DNA from: Ectothiorhodospira marina
Lineage (GTDB): Bacteria > Pseudomonadota > Gammaproteobacteria > Ectothiorhodospirales > Ectothiorhodospiraceae
Length of the DNA: 64,000 nt
Direction: 5' to 3'
NCBI RefSeq assembly: GCF_900109495.1
Contig: NZ_FOAA01000007.1
Location: forward strand, 79,238-143,237
Every line of letters starts with the position of its first letter. The first letter of the stretch is position 1. The notes under the pieces are model-generated. The model searched no databases. It was not told the DNA's origin and saw only the letters and a list, made by a program, of their open reading frames with translations. Positions 52,752 to 61,971 of this stretch are shown piece by piece. The position numbers and the translations under genes were made by a program.

Positions 52752-53939
52752 ATGGCTGATTCCACGGTCATCGTCAGTGCCGGCCGCACCCCCGTCGGTA
52801 CCTTCAACGGCTCACTGGCGAAGATTCCCGCTTCCACCCTGGGAGCCCTGGTCATCAAGGGGCTGCTGGAACGCTCGGGGATGTCCCCCGAACAGGTCGA
52901 CGAAATCATCCTGGGGCAGGTGCTCCAGGCTGGCGTGGGCCAGAACGCCGCCCGCCAGGCGGCCGTGGAGGCAGGCATTCCCTATACCTCGCCAGCCATG
53001 ACCATCAACAAGGTCTGCGGTAGCGGCCTCAAGTCGGTTCAGTTGGCCTGGCAGGCCATTCGCTGTGGTGATGCCGGTGTGGTGATCGCAGGCGGGCAGG
53101 AGAACATGAGCGCCGCGCCTCACGTGCTCCCCAACTCCCGTCAGGGCACCAAGATGGGTGACTGGAAGATGGTGGACACCATGATCCGCGACGGTCTGTG
53201 GTGCGCCTTCAATGACTATCACATGGGCACCACCGCCGAAAATGTGGCGACCGAGTTCAAGATCAGCCGCGAAGAGCAGGACGCCTTTGCCGCCCAGTCG
53301 CAACAGCGAGCCGAGGCGGCCCAGAAGGCCGGTCACTTCAAGGACGAGATCATCCCCGTGGAGGTGCCCGGTCGCAAGAAGGGCGAATTCACGGTTTTTG
53401 ATACCGACGAGTTCCCCCGGCATGGCACCACTGCAGAGGGTCTGGGCCGGTTGCGCTCCGCCTTCAGTCGTGACGGTACCGTGACCGCCGGCAATGCCTC
53501 CGGCATCAACGACGGCGCCGCAGCCGTGATCGTGATGCCCGAGTCCAGGGCGCGTGAACTGGGTCTGACCCCATTGGCACGCATCGTGTCGTTCTCTTCG
53601 GCGGGCGTGGATCCGGCCATCATGGGGACCGGCCCCATCCCGGCGGCCACCCAGTGTCTGGAAAAGGCTGGCTGGAAGCCCGGAGACCTGGACATGGTGG
53701 AGGCCAACGAGGCCTTTGCGGCCCAGGCCATCGCTGTGAACAAGTCTCTGGGTTGGGATCTGTCCAAGGTGAATGTCAGTGGTGGTGCCATTGCCATTGG
53801 CCACCCCATCGGCGCCTCGGGTGCCCGTGTGCTGGTCACCCTGTTGCATGGCATGAAGCGCACGGGGGCCCAGAAGGGGCTGGCAACCCTCTGCATCGGT
53901 GGTGGACAGGGCGTGGCGCTGGCGGTGGAGAGCGTCTGA
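52752..53939 (+). CDS. phaA: Acetyl-CoA acetyltransferase (beta-ketothiolase)
   Basis: Condenses two acetyl-CoA into acetoacetyl-CoA, the first step of PHB synthesis. 395 residues: nucleophile Cys in [11 protein letters not shown], His in [19 protein letters not shown], and second Cys in [17 protein letters not shown] lies 4 bp upstream of ATG 52752. Starts the phaA-phaR-phaP-phaB series. Confidence 0.96.
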   Translation: MADSTVIVSAGRTPVGTFNGSLAKIPASTLGALVIKGLLERSGMSPEQVDEIILGQVLQAGVGQNAARQAAVEAGIPYTSPAMTINKVCGSGLKSVQLAWQAIRCGDAGVVIAGGQENMSAAPHVLPNSRQGTKMGDWKMVDTMIRDGLWCAFNDYHMGTTAENVATEFKISREEQDAFAAQSQQRAEAAQKAGHFKDEIIPVEVPGRKKGEFTVFDTDEFPRHGTTAEGLGRLRSAFSRDGTVTAGNASGINDGAAAVIVMPESRARELGLTPLARIVSFSSAGVDPAIMGTGPIPAATQCLEKAGWKPGDLDMVEANEAFAAQAIAVNKSLGWDLSKVNVSGGAIAIGHPIGASGARVLVTLLHGMKRTGAQKGLATLCIGGGQGVALAVESV

Positions 53940-53970
53940 TCCGGCTCCTGCCGACAACATCACTACAAGG

Positions 53971-54017
53971 GCGGCCTGGCCGCCACGACGGGCGGCACCT
54001 CCGGGGGCCGCCCGTTA
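53971..54017 (+). other. GC-rich hairpin after phaA
   Basis: GGGCGGC (53989 region) pairs with GGCCGCCC just before GTTAATGTGTTTTGC; possible weak terminator between phaA and phaR. Confidence 0.4.
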
Positions 54018-54056
54018 ATGTGTTTTGCAAAACCAATCTGTAGATGGGAGAAACGG

Positions 54057-54611
54057 GTGAACGAGCCGCGAATAGTCAAGAAGTACCCTAACCGGCGCCT
54101 GTACGATACGGAAGAGAGTCGTTATGTCACCCTGGCCGACGTGCAGCAACTGGTGCGGCGCGGGGTCGAGGTGAAGGTGATTGATAGCCAGTCGGGCAAC
54201 GACATCACCCGGGGCATCCTGATCCAGATCATCACGGAGCAGGAGACCGGAGGGGAGCCCCTGTTCACCACGGAGATGCTGGTCCGTTTCATTCGTTTTT
54301 ACGACGAGGCCGTGCACGACGCCTTTTCCAACTACCTGGATCACAGTCTCAAGTTCTTCGCCGATCAGCAGCGGGAGTTCAACGAGCGGATGCGCGATGT
54401 CCTGGGTGGGCGGGCGGCCTGGGACATGGCTGAAATGACGCGCCGCAACCTGGAATTCTGGCAGGACATGCAGGGGCAGTTCTTCAAGGCAACGGTCTTC
54501 AACGGAGAGGAGGATTCGCCTTCTGGCAAGTTGTCCACCCAGAGCCACGGCAAGGAGATGCCGAGCGGCGACAAAGGGGGGAAGTCCCCGGGCTCGGATC
54601 GTAAGAAGTAG
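54057..54611 (+). CDS. phaR: Polyhydroxyalkanoate synthesis repressor PhaR
   Basis: DNA- and PHB-binding repressor of phasin and PHA genes. 184 residues from a GTG start (GGGAG 6 bp upstream) beginning with the invariant PRIVKKYPNRRLYDTEESRYVTLADVQQLVRRGVEVKVIDSQSGNDITRGILIQIITEQE. A second conserved block, FIRFYDEAVHDAFSNYLDHSLKFF, follows. The C-terminal tail is Lys/Ser/Gly-rich and disordered. The in-frame ATG at 54018 lies in the preceding hairpin context and is rejected. Confidence 0.95.
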   Translation: MNEPRIVKKYPNRRLYDTEESRYVTLADVQQLVRRGVEVKVIDSQSGNDITRGILIQIITEQETGGEPLFTTEMLVRFIRFYDEAVHDAFSNYLDHSLKFFADQQREFNERMRDVLGGRAAWDMAEMTRRNLEFWQDMQGQFFKATVFNGEEDSPSGKLSTQSHGKEMPSGDKGGKSPGSDRKK

Positions 54612-54645
54612 TTCTCAAAACGCGTGCTGGAGCCGGGGGTCGGGC

Positions 54646-54673
54646 TTGACGCGAGGGGGAAGTGAGGTTATAC
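54646..54673 (+). promoter_or_regulatory. Sigma-70 promoter of phaP
   Basis: TTGACG (54646-54651), 16-bp spacer, TTATAC (54668-54673). The expected start point near 54680 falls inside the candidate PhaR operator. Confidence 0.7.
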
Positions 54674-54674
54674 G

Positions 54675-54705
54675 TTGCACTGCAGCAATGCCGCGGTGCA
54701 GCAAA
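54675..54705 (+). promoter_or_regulatory. Candidate PhaR operator of phaP
   Basis: TTGCACTGCAGCAATGC (54675-54691) followed by a further GGTGCAGCAAA half-site (54695-54705). It sits on the start point of the phaP promoter. Confidence 0.6.
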
Positions 54706-54745
54706 GGCGGCCCGCGTCCCTTTCAGCAAACAGGAGGCTTATCTC

Positions 54746-55114
54746 ATGAATGAAATGTTCGAAACCTTCAGCAAGGCCAACCAGTCCGTGTTCGATACCC
54801 TGTGCAAGGTGAACGAGATCAATCAGAAGGCCATGGAAAAGCTGCTGTCCCAGCAACTGGACTTGACCACGGCCATGGTCGATGTGAGCATGAAGAACAT
54901 TGAACTGGTCTCCAAGGCCAAGGGCTACCAGGAACTCCTGAGTGGCCAGGCCGATCTGGCTCGCGATTGCAGCCAGACCCTGATGACCAGCTACAAGCAG
55001 GGTCACGATGTCCTCAACGAGGCACGTGAGTCCATGACCAAGCTGATGGACGAGTCCGTGAAGTCCGCTGAAGAGACCGTCAAGCAGGCCACGAGCATCA
55101 AGAAGGCTGCCTGA
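54746..55114 (+). CDS. phaP: Phasin
   Basis: PHB granule coat protein controlling granule size and number. 122 residues, all-helical amphipathic: MNEMFETFSKANQSVFDTLCKVNEINQKAMEKLLSQQ, then VDVSMKNIELVSKAKGYQELLSGQADLARDCSQTLM. AGGAGG is 8 bp upstream of the ATG. Strong promoter and operator fit the known pattern of PhaR-repressed phasin. phaB follows. Confidence 0.93.
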   Translation: MNEMFETFSKANQSVFDTLCKVNEINQKAMEKLLSQQLDLTTAMVDVSMKNIELVSKAKGYQELLSGQADLARDCSQTLMTSYKQGHDVLNEARESMTKLMDESVKSAEETVKQATSIKKAA

Positions 55115-55170
55115 GCACGGTGACCGTCAGCCTTGATGGCCATAACCCCAAAGCCTAGGAGCCTGAAATC

Positions 55171-55917
55171 GTGAGCAAACGAGTAGCGTTAGTGACCGGC
55201 GGTACCGGTGGTATCGGTGGCGAGATCTGCAAGAAGCTGGCCCAGCAGGGCCACAAGGTCGTGGCAAACTACCTGCCTGCCCTGAAGGATGAGGCGGAAG
55301 CCTGGCAGAAGCAGATGAAGGATGAAGGGTTCGAGATGGACATCGCCTCGGGCGACGTGTCCTCCTTCGAATCCTGCGCCGAGATGGTCAAGGATGTGGA
55401 GTCCCGCGTCGGGCCCATCGATATCCTGGTCAATTGTGCCGGTATCACCCGGGACAAGACTCTGCGCAAGATGGAAGAGAAGCAGTGGACGGACGTCATC
55501 AACATCAATCTGAACAGCGTCTTCAACACGACGCGTCAGGTGGTGGAAGGGATGACCTCCCGCGGCTTTGGTCGCATCGTCAACATCTCCTCCGTCAATG
55601 GTCAGAAGGGCCAGTTCGGTCAGGCCAACTACTCGGCCGCGAAGGCAGGCATGCACGGCTTTACCATGGCCGTGGCTCAGGAGACCGCTGCCAAGGGCGT
55701 GACCGTGAATACCGTGTCCCCCGGCTATACCGCCACGGCCATGACCGAAGCCATGCCCGAGGATGTGCGCAATGCCATCGTCGCGCAGGTTCCGGCTGGC
55801 CGCATGGGCAGCACCAAGGACATCGCCTTTGCGGTGGCCATGCTGTGTGACGAGGATGCCGGCTACATCACCGGTGCCAACCTCCCCGTGAACGGCGGTC
55901 TGTTCACGTCCTTCTAA
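55171..55917 (+). CDS. phaB: Acetoacetyl-CoA reductase
   Basis: NADPH-dependent short-chain dehydrogenase that makes (R)-3-hydroxybutyryl-CoA, the PHB monomer. 248 residues from a GTG start (TAGGAG upstream): cofactor motif VTGGTGGIGGEIC, VNCAGITRDKTLRKM, catalytic Ser in ISSVNGQKGQFGQANYSAAKAG (YxxxK), and a C-terminal NGGLFTSF. Completes the pathway from acetyl-CoA. Confidence 0.95.
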   Translation: MSKRVALVTGGTGGIGGEICKKLAQQGHKVVANYLPALKDEAEAWQKQMKDEGFEMDIASGDVSSFESCAEMVKDVESRVGPIDILVNCAGITRDKTLRKMEEKQWTDVININLNSVFNTTRQVVEGMTSRGFGRIVNISSVNGQKGQFGQANYSAAKAGMHGFTMAVAQETAAKGVTVNTVSPGYTATAMTEAMPEDVRNAIVAQVPAGRMGSTKDIAFAVAMLCDEDAGYITGANLPVNGGLFTSF

Positions 55918-55964
55918 GCCATTCCCGGTGGGCGCCCTTGGCGCCTGTCGTTCAGGCTGTTCCG

Positions 55965-55992
55965 CAACGGGCCCCTCTTCAGGGGCCCGTTG
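55965..55992 (+). terminator. Terminator after phaB
   Basis: Perfect arms AACGGGCCCCT / AGGGGCCCGTT around CTTC (55966-55991, extended by one C-G pair). The downstream T content is modest, so strength is uncertain. The remaining 250 bp to the next gene are AT-rich (56030-56115) with no motif I can name. Confidence 0.65.
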
Positions 55993-56237
55993 TCTGTGCG
56001 TCTTTGTTTCCTCCCTGACACCTCCTTATCCGCAAATAATATTTCAAAAAAGTGAAAGTCGTCTGATAAAAAAGCATTGGTCCCGATTGATTTGCTGATC
56101 ATTATTCTCATGCACACACCGATGGTGTTATTCTCCTGCGTGCTTTGGGGGTTTCCGGAAGGCAACCGCCCGGAGCGGTCAGTTCGACTGCTGGAAGTGG
56201 ACCCCAGGCGGTTGATTCCAAGAACAATGGGGGCACC

Positions 56238-57743
56238 ATGCCGTTTGCCAAATCGCGTCTGAAGGCGCCCAGCTTCAAGATCGTCATGGCCGCGGTGGCC
56301 GTTGGCCTCATCATCACCGGGATATACCCCAAGATCCTCTCCGGTTTTGGCATGGACGAGGGGGAGTCCTCCGCGCGAATGGTCCAATCCCTGGCCTTGC
56401 CTGTGGAGGGTGCAGACGCCAGTGCGCACACCCAGGTGGCCATGGCGCGTTCTTCCCGGGACCCGGCTGATCCGCCCGGGCCCTCCGGTTCCCTGGAAAA
56501 CCCCGCCCGTGCCCAGCAGGCGGCCATGATCCAGGAGGATGATATCCGCACCGAGCTGGACGCACCGGAGAACCCCACCTCGTACGAGTCCTTTGAACTG
56601 GAAGAGACCGAAGTCGACCGACCGGAATGGAATGAATACACGCTCAGGCGTGGGGACCGACTCTCCGCACTGTGGGCGAACGACTGGGATCTGCCTCGGG
56701 CCACCCTGTATCGACTACTGAATGACCGAGATAATGCGCGCGTCCTGAATCGGGTGCGCGATGGCCAGCGCGTAGAGTGGCAAACCGATGAAGAGGGTTA
56801 CCTCACCCGCCTGCGTATCTGGACATCCCGTACCGAGGGTACCGAGTGGCAGCGGGAGGAGGATGGCTGGGACTTCACCCGAAAGACGGTCGAAAACCAG
56901 GGCGAGATCAGTCATCTGGTGATCACCGCTCAGGTGGATGGCAGTATCTCCGCCGCGCTCGCCCAGCGACAGGAGCTCTCCGGGCGGGCCGCCGGCGCAC
57001 TGGCCGTGTTGCTGGACCGACACCTGCCGGTGCGGGCGCGTGCCCGCACCGGCGACAGCTTCACCCTGCTGGTGGAACAGGAAACCCTGCCGGGTGAGGA
57101 TGAGCCTCACCATCTGCGCTTGCTGGCCTTTGACTACCGGGGGGAGCACTTGAGCGCCACCGCCGCCCGGCATGCCAATGGCCGCTTCTACACCCCTGAT
57201 GGCGAGGGTCTGTTGCCGCCGTTTGATCGGCGTCCCTTTGCGGGCCATTATCGCATCAGTTCCCCCTTCGATACCCGTCGGCGGCACCCGATCACGGGTC
57301 GGGTGGCACCCCACCACGGTACCGACTTCGCCATGCCCATCGGTACACTCCTCCAGGCCCCGGCCGACGGTCGTGTCACACGTGTTGACAGTCACCCCTT
57401 GGCGGGGCGTTTCCTGGTCATCGAGCACGGACAGGGGTACACCACACGCTACCTGCACCTGAGCCGTGCATTGGTGCGTCCGGGGCGGACGGTGGAGCGT
57501 GGCGATCGCATTGCCCTCTCTGGCAATACCGGCCGCAGCACTGGCCCGCATCTGCACTATGAGTTGCACGTCAGCGGTCGCCCGGTGGACGCCATGCGCG
57601 CCGAACTGCCAGAAAGTGATTCACTGGCCGGGGAAGAACTCGAGCGTTTCAAGGAGATCAGCAGCGCCTTGCTGGCTGAGGTGAAGCAATCCGGTGAAAC
57701 GCGCCGCGTGGCCATGTCTCCCTTCTCCGATATGGCGATGTAA
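56238..57743 (+). CDS. M23-family peptidoglycan peptidase, MepM-like
   Basis: A membrane-anchored endopeptidase that cleaves peptidoglycan cross-links to allow growth. 501 residues: N-terminal anchor (IVMAAVAVGLIITGIYP), a long acidic linker, an OapA/LysM-like segment (WNEYTLRRGDRLSALWANDWDLPRATLYRLL), and the C-terminal M23 domain. The zinc ligands are HHGTDFAMPIG (HxxxD) and HLHYELHVSGRPVD (HxH). ATG 56238 is favoured; upstream in-frame codons lack a signal. Confidence 0.92.
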   Translation: MPFAKSRLKAPSFKIVMAAVAVGLIITGIYPKILSGFGMDEGESSARMVQSLALPVEGADASAHTQVAMARSSRDPADPPGPSGSLENPARAQQAAMIQEDDIRTELDAPENPTSYESFELEETEVDRPEWNEYTLRRGDRLSALWANDWDLPRATLYRLLNDRDNARVLNRVRDGQRVEWQTDEEGYLTRLRIWTSRTEGTEWQREEDGWDFTRKTVENQGEISHLVITAQVDGSISAALAQRQELSGRAAGALAVLLDRHLPVRARARTGDSFTLLVEQETLPGEDEPHHLRLLAFDYRGEHLSATAARHANGRFYTPDGEGLLPPFDRRPFAGHYRISSPFDTRRRHPITGRVAPHHGTDFAMPIGTLLQAPADGRVTRVDSHPLAGRFLVIEHGQGYTTRYLHLSRALVRPGRTVERGDRIALSGNTGRSTGPHLHYELHVSGRPVDAMRAELPESDSLAGEELERFKEISSALLAEVKQSGETRRVAMSPFSDMAM

Positions 57744-57873
57744 TCCGCGCGTGGGCGCTTGACACTCCTGCCTCGGCAATCCTATCGTCCCGACAAGGAG
57801 TTTCGCGGGGGCGGAATGGTCCACCACCGCGGAGCCCCAGGGTTCAATTCAAACCTGACTGGAGGGACGCCGG

Positions 57874-58161
57874 ATGAGTGAACGTGACGAGTGGATTCAG
57901 AAGATGCAGGCCAAGCTGGATGAATGGCAGGCCGAGATCGACAAGTTGTCCGCCAAGGCCGAGCAGGCCGAGGCGGATGCCAAGATGAAGTACCAGGAAC
58001 AGATCCAGGAACTCAAGAAGCAGCAGGAAGAGGGCAAACAAAAAATGCGTGAGATGCAGGATGCCAGCGAGGATGCCTGGGATCGCATGCGCGAGGGCAT
58101 GGAGTCAGCCTGGGAGAGCATGAGCCAGGCCTTCAAGGATGCGATGAACCGCTTCAAGTAA
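57874..58161 (+). CDS. Small coiled-coil protein, sll1863-like
   Basis: 95 residues, essentially one coiled coil rich in Glu, Lys, Gln and Ala (MSERDEWIQKMQAKLDEWQAEIDKLSAKAEQAEADAKMKYQEQIQELKKQ...), ending in an amphipathic helix with Trp and Met (AWDRMREGMESAWESMSQAFKDAMNRF). It resembles the sll1863/stress-response coiled-coil family. No signal peptide. GGAGGGACG lies upstream. Role unknown. Confidence 0.8.
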   Translation: MSERDEWIQKMQAKLDEWQAEIDKLSAKAEQAEADAKMKYQEQIQELKKQQEEGKQKMREMQDASEDAWDRMREGMESAWESMSQAFKDAMNRFK

Positions 58162-58186
58162 GAGACCCTCTCCATCCCCACCCCAG

Positions 58187-58212
58187 CCCCTCTCCCAGCC
58201 TCGGGAGAGGGG
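58187..58212. repeat. Class E CT/GA hairpin
   Basis: CCCCTCTCCC (58187-58196) pairs with GGGAGAGGGG (58203-58212). Confidence 0.7.
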
Positions 58213-58329
58213 CGCTCGGTTTGACTCCCTCTCCCGCAGGGCAATCTCCTGCTCCACCGATGGCGACGTGAATCGGTGTTGTCACTCAATGACACCGTGT
58301 CATCCTCATGGCCGCCCGAAGCTGTTATC

Positions 58330-59715
58330 ATGCATAAGTCCATAAGCATCACGATGACATGCGTGCCCGAAGAATCCCGTTCCAATCCCCCTGAACAGCG
58401 CTCCCCTCGGGTGTACGCCCGCGCCGAACACGGCATCTCCCGCGCCAATATCAGCGACAATGCCCTGAAGGTCCTCTACCGACTCAAGGACGCGGGCTTC
58501 CGCGCCTGCCTGGTGGGTGGCGGGGTACGTGACTTGCTGCTGGGGCGCGAGCCCAAGGACTTCGATGTGGCTACCGATGCCCATCCGGAGGAGGTGCGCA
58601 AGGTCTTTCGTAATTGCCGCCTGATCGGCCGTCGGTTCCGTCTGGCCCATGTGTATTTCGGGCGCGAGATCATCGAGGTGGCCACCTTCCGTGCCCCCCA
58701 CGAAGACTCCACCGATGATCCGGATCTGGAGGCCGACGACGCCGGCAGCCGGCAGGCCCTGGTGGAGGATGGCCGCATCATCCGCGACAATGTCTACGGC
58801 ACCATCGAGCAGGATGCCTGGCGCCGCGATTTCAGCATCAATGCCCTGTACTACGACATCAATGATTTCTCCGTGGTGGATTACACCGATGGCATGGAGG
58901 ACCTCAAGGATGGCGTGCTGCGGCTGATCGGCGATCCGGAGGTGCGTTACCGGGAGGATCCTGTGCGCATGCTTCGGGCAGTCCGGTTTGCCGCCAAACT
59001 CGGGTTCCGCCTGGATCCGGCGGCCGAGGAGGGGATGGTTGAACTGGGGGATTTGCTGGAAGACGTGGCGCCGGCACGACTGTTTGACGAGGTGGTCAAG
59101 CTCTTCCATGGTGGCCATGCCCTGCAGACCTTTGAGATGCTGCGTCACTACGACCTGTTCCAGTACCTGTTCCCGCTGACGGAAGAGTCTCTGGAACACG
59201 AGGAGCAAGGGTTTCCCATCACCTTTGTGGCCAATGCCCTGCGCAATACGGACGATCGCATTCAGTCCGGCAAGGGCGTGAATCCCGCCTTTCTCTATGC
59301 GGTCCTTCTGTGGGAGCCGGTGCGCCACCTGGCGGAGCGGTTCATGGAGGACGGTGTCTCCGAGTTGCCCGCATTACAACGGGCCGGCGGTCAGATCCTC
59401 GCCGAGCAGGCCCAATTCATTTCCATCCCCAAGCGATTTTCCCTGCCCGTGCGGGAAATCTGGGAGATGCAGCCGCGTTTCGAGATACGCCAGGGTGTCC
59501 GTCCCCTGAAACTGATCACCCACCCACGCTTTCGTGCCGGATATGACTTCTACTGCCTGCGGGGTCGCTCCGGGGAGGCCCTTGAGGACGGCTGTGAATG
59601 GTGGACGCGCCTGCAGGAGGTGAACGAGGCTGAGCAGCGGCGTATGGTGGAGGCCCAGGGCAAGTCCGCTCGCTCCAAGCGTCGGCGGCGACGTCGCAAA
59701 CCCGCCTCCACATGA
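58330..59715 (+). CDS. pcnB: Poly(A) polymerase I
   Basis: Adds 3' poly(A) tails that promote RNA decay. 461 residues from ATG 58330 (GAAG upstream; ATG 58354 and GTG 58276 are alternatives), close to E. coli PcnB. Nucleotidyltransferase motif VGGGVRDLLLGREPKDFDVATDAHPEEV with catalytic DFD, RRDFSINALYYD, DPVRMLRAVRFAAKLGF, and a very basic C-terminus (SKRRRRRRKP). It overlaps folK by 4 bp (ATGA), as in many gammaproteobacteria. Confidence 0.96.
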   Translation: MHKSISITMTCVPEESRSNPPEQRSPRVYARAEHGISRANISDNALKVLYRLKDAGFRACLVGGGVRDLLLGREPKDFDVATDAHPEEVRKVFRNCRLIGRRFRLAHVYFGREIIEVATFRAPHEDSTDDPDLEADDAGSRQALVEDGRIIRDNVYGTIEQDAWRRDFSINALYYDINDFSVVDYTDGMEDLKDGVLRLIGDPEVRYREDPVRMLRAVRFAAKLGFRLDPAAEEGMVELGDLLEDVAPARLFDEVVKLFHGGHALQTFEMLRHYDLFQYLFPLTEESLEHEEQGFPITFVANALRNTDDRIQSGKGVNPAFLYAVLLWEPVRHLAERFMEDGVSELPALQRAGGQILAEQAQFISIPKRFSLPVREIWEMQPRFEIRQGVRPLKLITHPRFRAGYDFYCLRGRSGEALEDGCEWWTRLQEVNEAEQRRMVEAQGKSARSKRRRRRRKPAST

Positions 59716-60203
59716 AGCTGGTCATCGCCTATGTGGGCCTGGGCGCCAATCTGGATGACCCCGTCGCCCACGTGACCCGGGCCCTGGAGGAATTGTGCCA
59801 GTTGCCCGGTACTCGCCAGGTGAGCTGTTCAGCGCTCTATCGCAGTGATCCCATGGGTCCACCGGATCAGCCCGACTACATCAACGCCGTCTGCGCCCTG
59901 AGCACCAGGCTCTCTGCCGAGGCCCTGCTGGACGCCCTGCGAGCCCTGGAGGCCCAGCACGGCCGCCTGCGGGACGGTACCCGCTGGGGGCCGCGCACCC
60001 TGGACCTGGACATCCTGCTCTACGGGGACGCGTCCATCCAGGAAGAGCACTTGAAGATCCCCCATCCCGGCATGGCCGAGCGCGCCTTTGTGCTCTACCC
60101 CCTGGCAGAGATCGCTCCGGACCTGAATATCCCCGGGCTCGGCGCCCTGGGGGAGTTGTTGAGGCGCTGTCCACGGGATGGACTCCAGCCACTGCCCGAC
60201 TGA
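59712..60203 (+). CDS. folK: 6-hydroxymethyl-7,8-dihydropterin pyrophosphokinase
   Basis: Pyrophosphorylates the pterin precursor of folate. 163 residues: IAYVGLGANLDDP, SALYRSDPMGPPDQPDYINAVCAL and the signature RWGPRTLDLDILLYGD, with HPGMAERAFVLYPLAEIAP. Overlaps pcnB by 4 bp. Confidence 0.96.
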   Translation: MKLVIAYVGLGANLDDPVAHVTRALEELCQLPGTRQVSCSALYRSDPMGPPDQPDYINAVCALSTRLSAEALLDALRALEAQHGRLRDGTRWGPRTLDLDILLYGDASIQEEHLKIPHPGMAERAFVLYPLAEIAPDLNIPGLGALGELLRRCPRDGLQPLPD

Positions 60204-60317
60204 AACGAGCGCTGATTGTTTTCGTTTCACGGTACTCCACCTCGCCAGGGTTCTGCCACATAGTTGGAAACCCGGGCACAACCTGGAACCCGGGTACAAG
60301 AAGTACCGTGTGGGTCC

Positions 60318-60340
60318 TTCGCGGCCAGGGCCGCTCCCAC
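60318..60340 (-). repeat. Class C REP palindrome
   Basis: Minus strand GTGGGAGCGGCCCTGGCCGC followed by GAA, in the 238-bp folK to kinase gap. Confidence 0.75.
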
Positions 60341-60441
60341 GCAAGCCTGTTTGGCCGCTGTGGGCTGGCTTTGCCCCGCGCATGCCTAGTAAGATCCGCC
60401 TCATAGACCCTTTGTCCCCCTAACGCCCCGAACCCTCTGCC

Positions 60442-61104
60442 ATGAACCAGACTGAATTGACGGAACCGAGCCTGATTGCGGTGGAAGGCCCCATCGGCGT
60501 GGGCAAGACCAGTCTGGCTACCCGTCTGGCCGAGGCCCTGGGGGCCGAATTGGTGCTGGAATCTCCGGATCACAATCCATTTCTTGAGCGTTTTTATCAG
60601 GATCCCCGTCATCAGGCCCTGGCCACGCAGTTGTTCTTCCTGACCCAGCGACTGGATCAATGGCAGGGGCTGCGGCGAAACGCTAGCGACATGCCGGCCT
60701 TGCGAGTGACCGACTTTGTGCTGGACAAGGATGACCTCTTCGCCCAGGTGACCCTGGAGGAGGAGGAATATCGTCTGTACCAACGTATCCGTCAGGGCCT
60801 TCAACGGGATGTGGTCCGCCCCGATCTGGTCATCTACCTGCAGGCACCTGTGGAAATCCTCCGCGAACGCATTGCCCAGCGGGGGCGGACCTATGAAAAA
60901 CTCATGGATAGCGTGTATCTTCAGCGCCTGAGTGATACCTATGCGAGTTTCTTCTATCATTATGCAGAGGCGCCCTTGCTGATCGTGAATGCCGGTGAGA
61001 TCGATTGGGTCAATCGGGATGACGATTTCCAGCAATTGCTGGATTTCATGCGCACGGTTCGTGCCGGACGTCATTATTTCAATCCCCTGCCTTCCGCCGT
61101 CTGA
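60442..61104 (+). CDS. Deoxynucleoside kinase
   Basis: Phosphorylates deoxynucleosides (deoxyadenosine/deoxyguanosine type) for salvage. 220 residues: P-loop VEGPIGVGKTSL, PFLERFYQDPRHQALATQLFFLTQR, DFVLDKDDLFA and the lid RIAQRGRTYEK. A deoxynucleoside kinase between folK and panB is a common gammaproteobacterial arrangement. Confidence 0.92.
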   Translation: MNQTELTEPSLIAVEGPIGVGKTSLATRLAEALGAELVLESPDHNPFLERFYQDPRHQALATQLFFLTQRLDQWQGLRRNASDMPALRVTDFVLDKDDLFAQVTLEEEEYRLYQRIRQGLQRDVVRPDLVIYLQAPVEILRERIAQRGRTYEKLMDSVYLQRLSDTYASFFYHYAEAPLLIVNAGEIDWVNRDDDFQQLLDFMRTVRAGRHYFNPLPSAV

Positions 61105-61153
61105 ATGGCGCCGGGGCGCCGCCCCTTCACAGTGTTAAACCCGCGGATAAAGC

Positions 61154-61969
61154 GTGAGCGTACAGACTCAGACAAAGCGACTGACCCTGCGCGACCTGCA
61201 GGGCTTGCGAGAGCAGGCCGAGCCCATCGCCAGTCTCACCGCCTATGACGCCACCCAGGCCCGTTTGCTGGACGAGGCGGGAGTGGACGTGGTTCTGGTG
61301 GGTGACTCCCTGGGGATGGTGGTGCTGGGCCACGACACCACCATTCCCGTCACGGTGGATGACATGATCTACCACACCCGGGCCGTGTCCAGGGGGCTGA
61401 ATCGTGCCCTGCTGATGGCAGACATGCCGTTCATGAGTTATGCCAGCATTGATCAGGCCGTGACCACCGCAGCCAGACTCATGCAGGAAGGGGGGGCACA
61501 GGTGGTCAAGCTGGAGGGCGATGCCCAGCAGGTGGCTGTGGTCAGCGCGCTCTCTCATCACGGGATTCCGGTGTGCGCTCACCTGGGCCTGCGGCCGCAA
61601 TCGATCCACAAGCTGGGTGGGTACCGGGTGCAGGGCCGTGCCGCAAGCGAGGCGGAACAGATGATGAAGGACGCCCAGGCCCTGGAAGAGGCCGGTGCGG
61701 ATATCCTGTTGCTGGAATGCGTGCCGTCCAGGTTGGCCGTCGAGATTCGTTCCATGGCCCGCATCCCCGTGATCGGGATTGGTGCCGGTGTGGATTGCGA
61801 CGGTCAGATCCTGGTGCTGCACGATGTGCTGGGTATGACCGCCCGCGCCCCCCGGTTCTCCCACAACTTCCTGGCGGGTCACAACAGCATCCAGGATGCG
61901 CTGGCCGCCTACGTGTGGTCCGTCAAGCGTCGCGAATTCCCCGCCCCGGAACACGCCTTTTCCTCCTGA
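61154..61969 (+). CDS. panB: 3-methyl-2-oxobutanoate hydroxymethyltransferase
   Basis: Adds a hydroxymethyl group from 5,10-methylene-THF to ketoisovalerate, the first step of pantothenate synthesis. 271 residues from a GTG: TAYDATQARLLDEAGVDVVLVGDSLGMVVLGHDTTIPVT, with Mg-binding and active-site regions (KLEGDAQQ, ECVPSRLAVEI), VIGIGAGVDCDGQILVLHD. panC starts 2 bp after its stop. Confidence 0.96.
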   Translation: MSVQTQTKRLTLRDLQGLREQAEPIASLTAYDATQARLLDEAGVDVVLVGDSLGMVVLGHDTTIPVTVDDMIYHTRAVSRGLNRALLMADMPFMSYASIDQAVTTAARLMQEGGAQVVKLEGDAQQVAVVSALSHHGIPVCAHLGLRPQSIHKLGGYRVQGRAASEAEQMMKDAQALEEAGADILLLECVPSRLAVEIRSMARIPVIGIGAGVDCDGQILVLHDVLGMTARAPRFSHNFLAGHNSIQDALAAYVWSVKRREFPAPEHAFSS

Positions 61970-61971
61970 TC

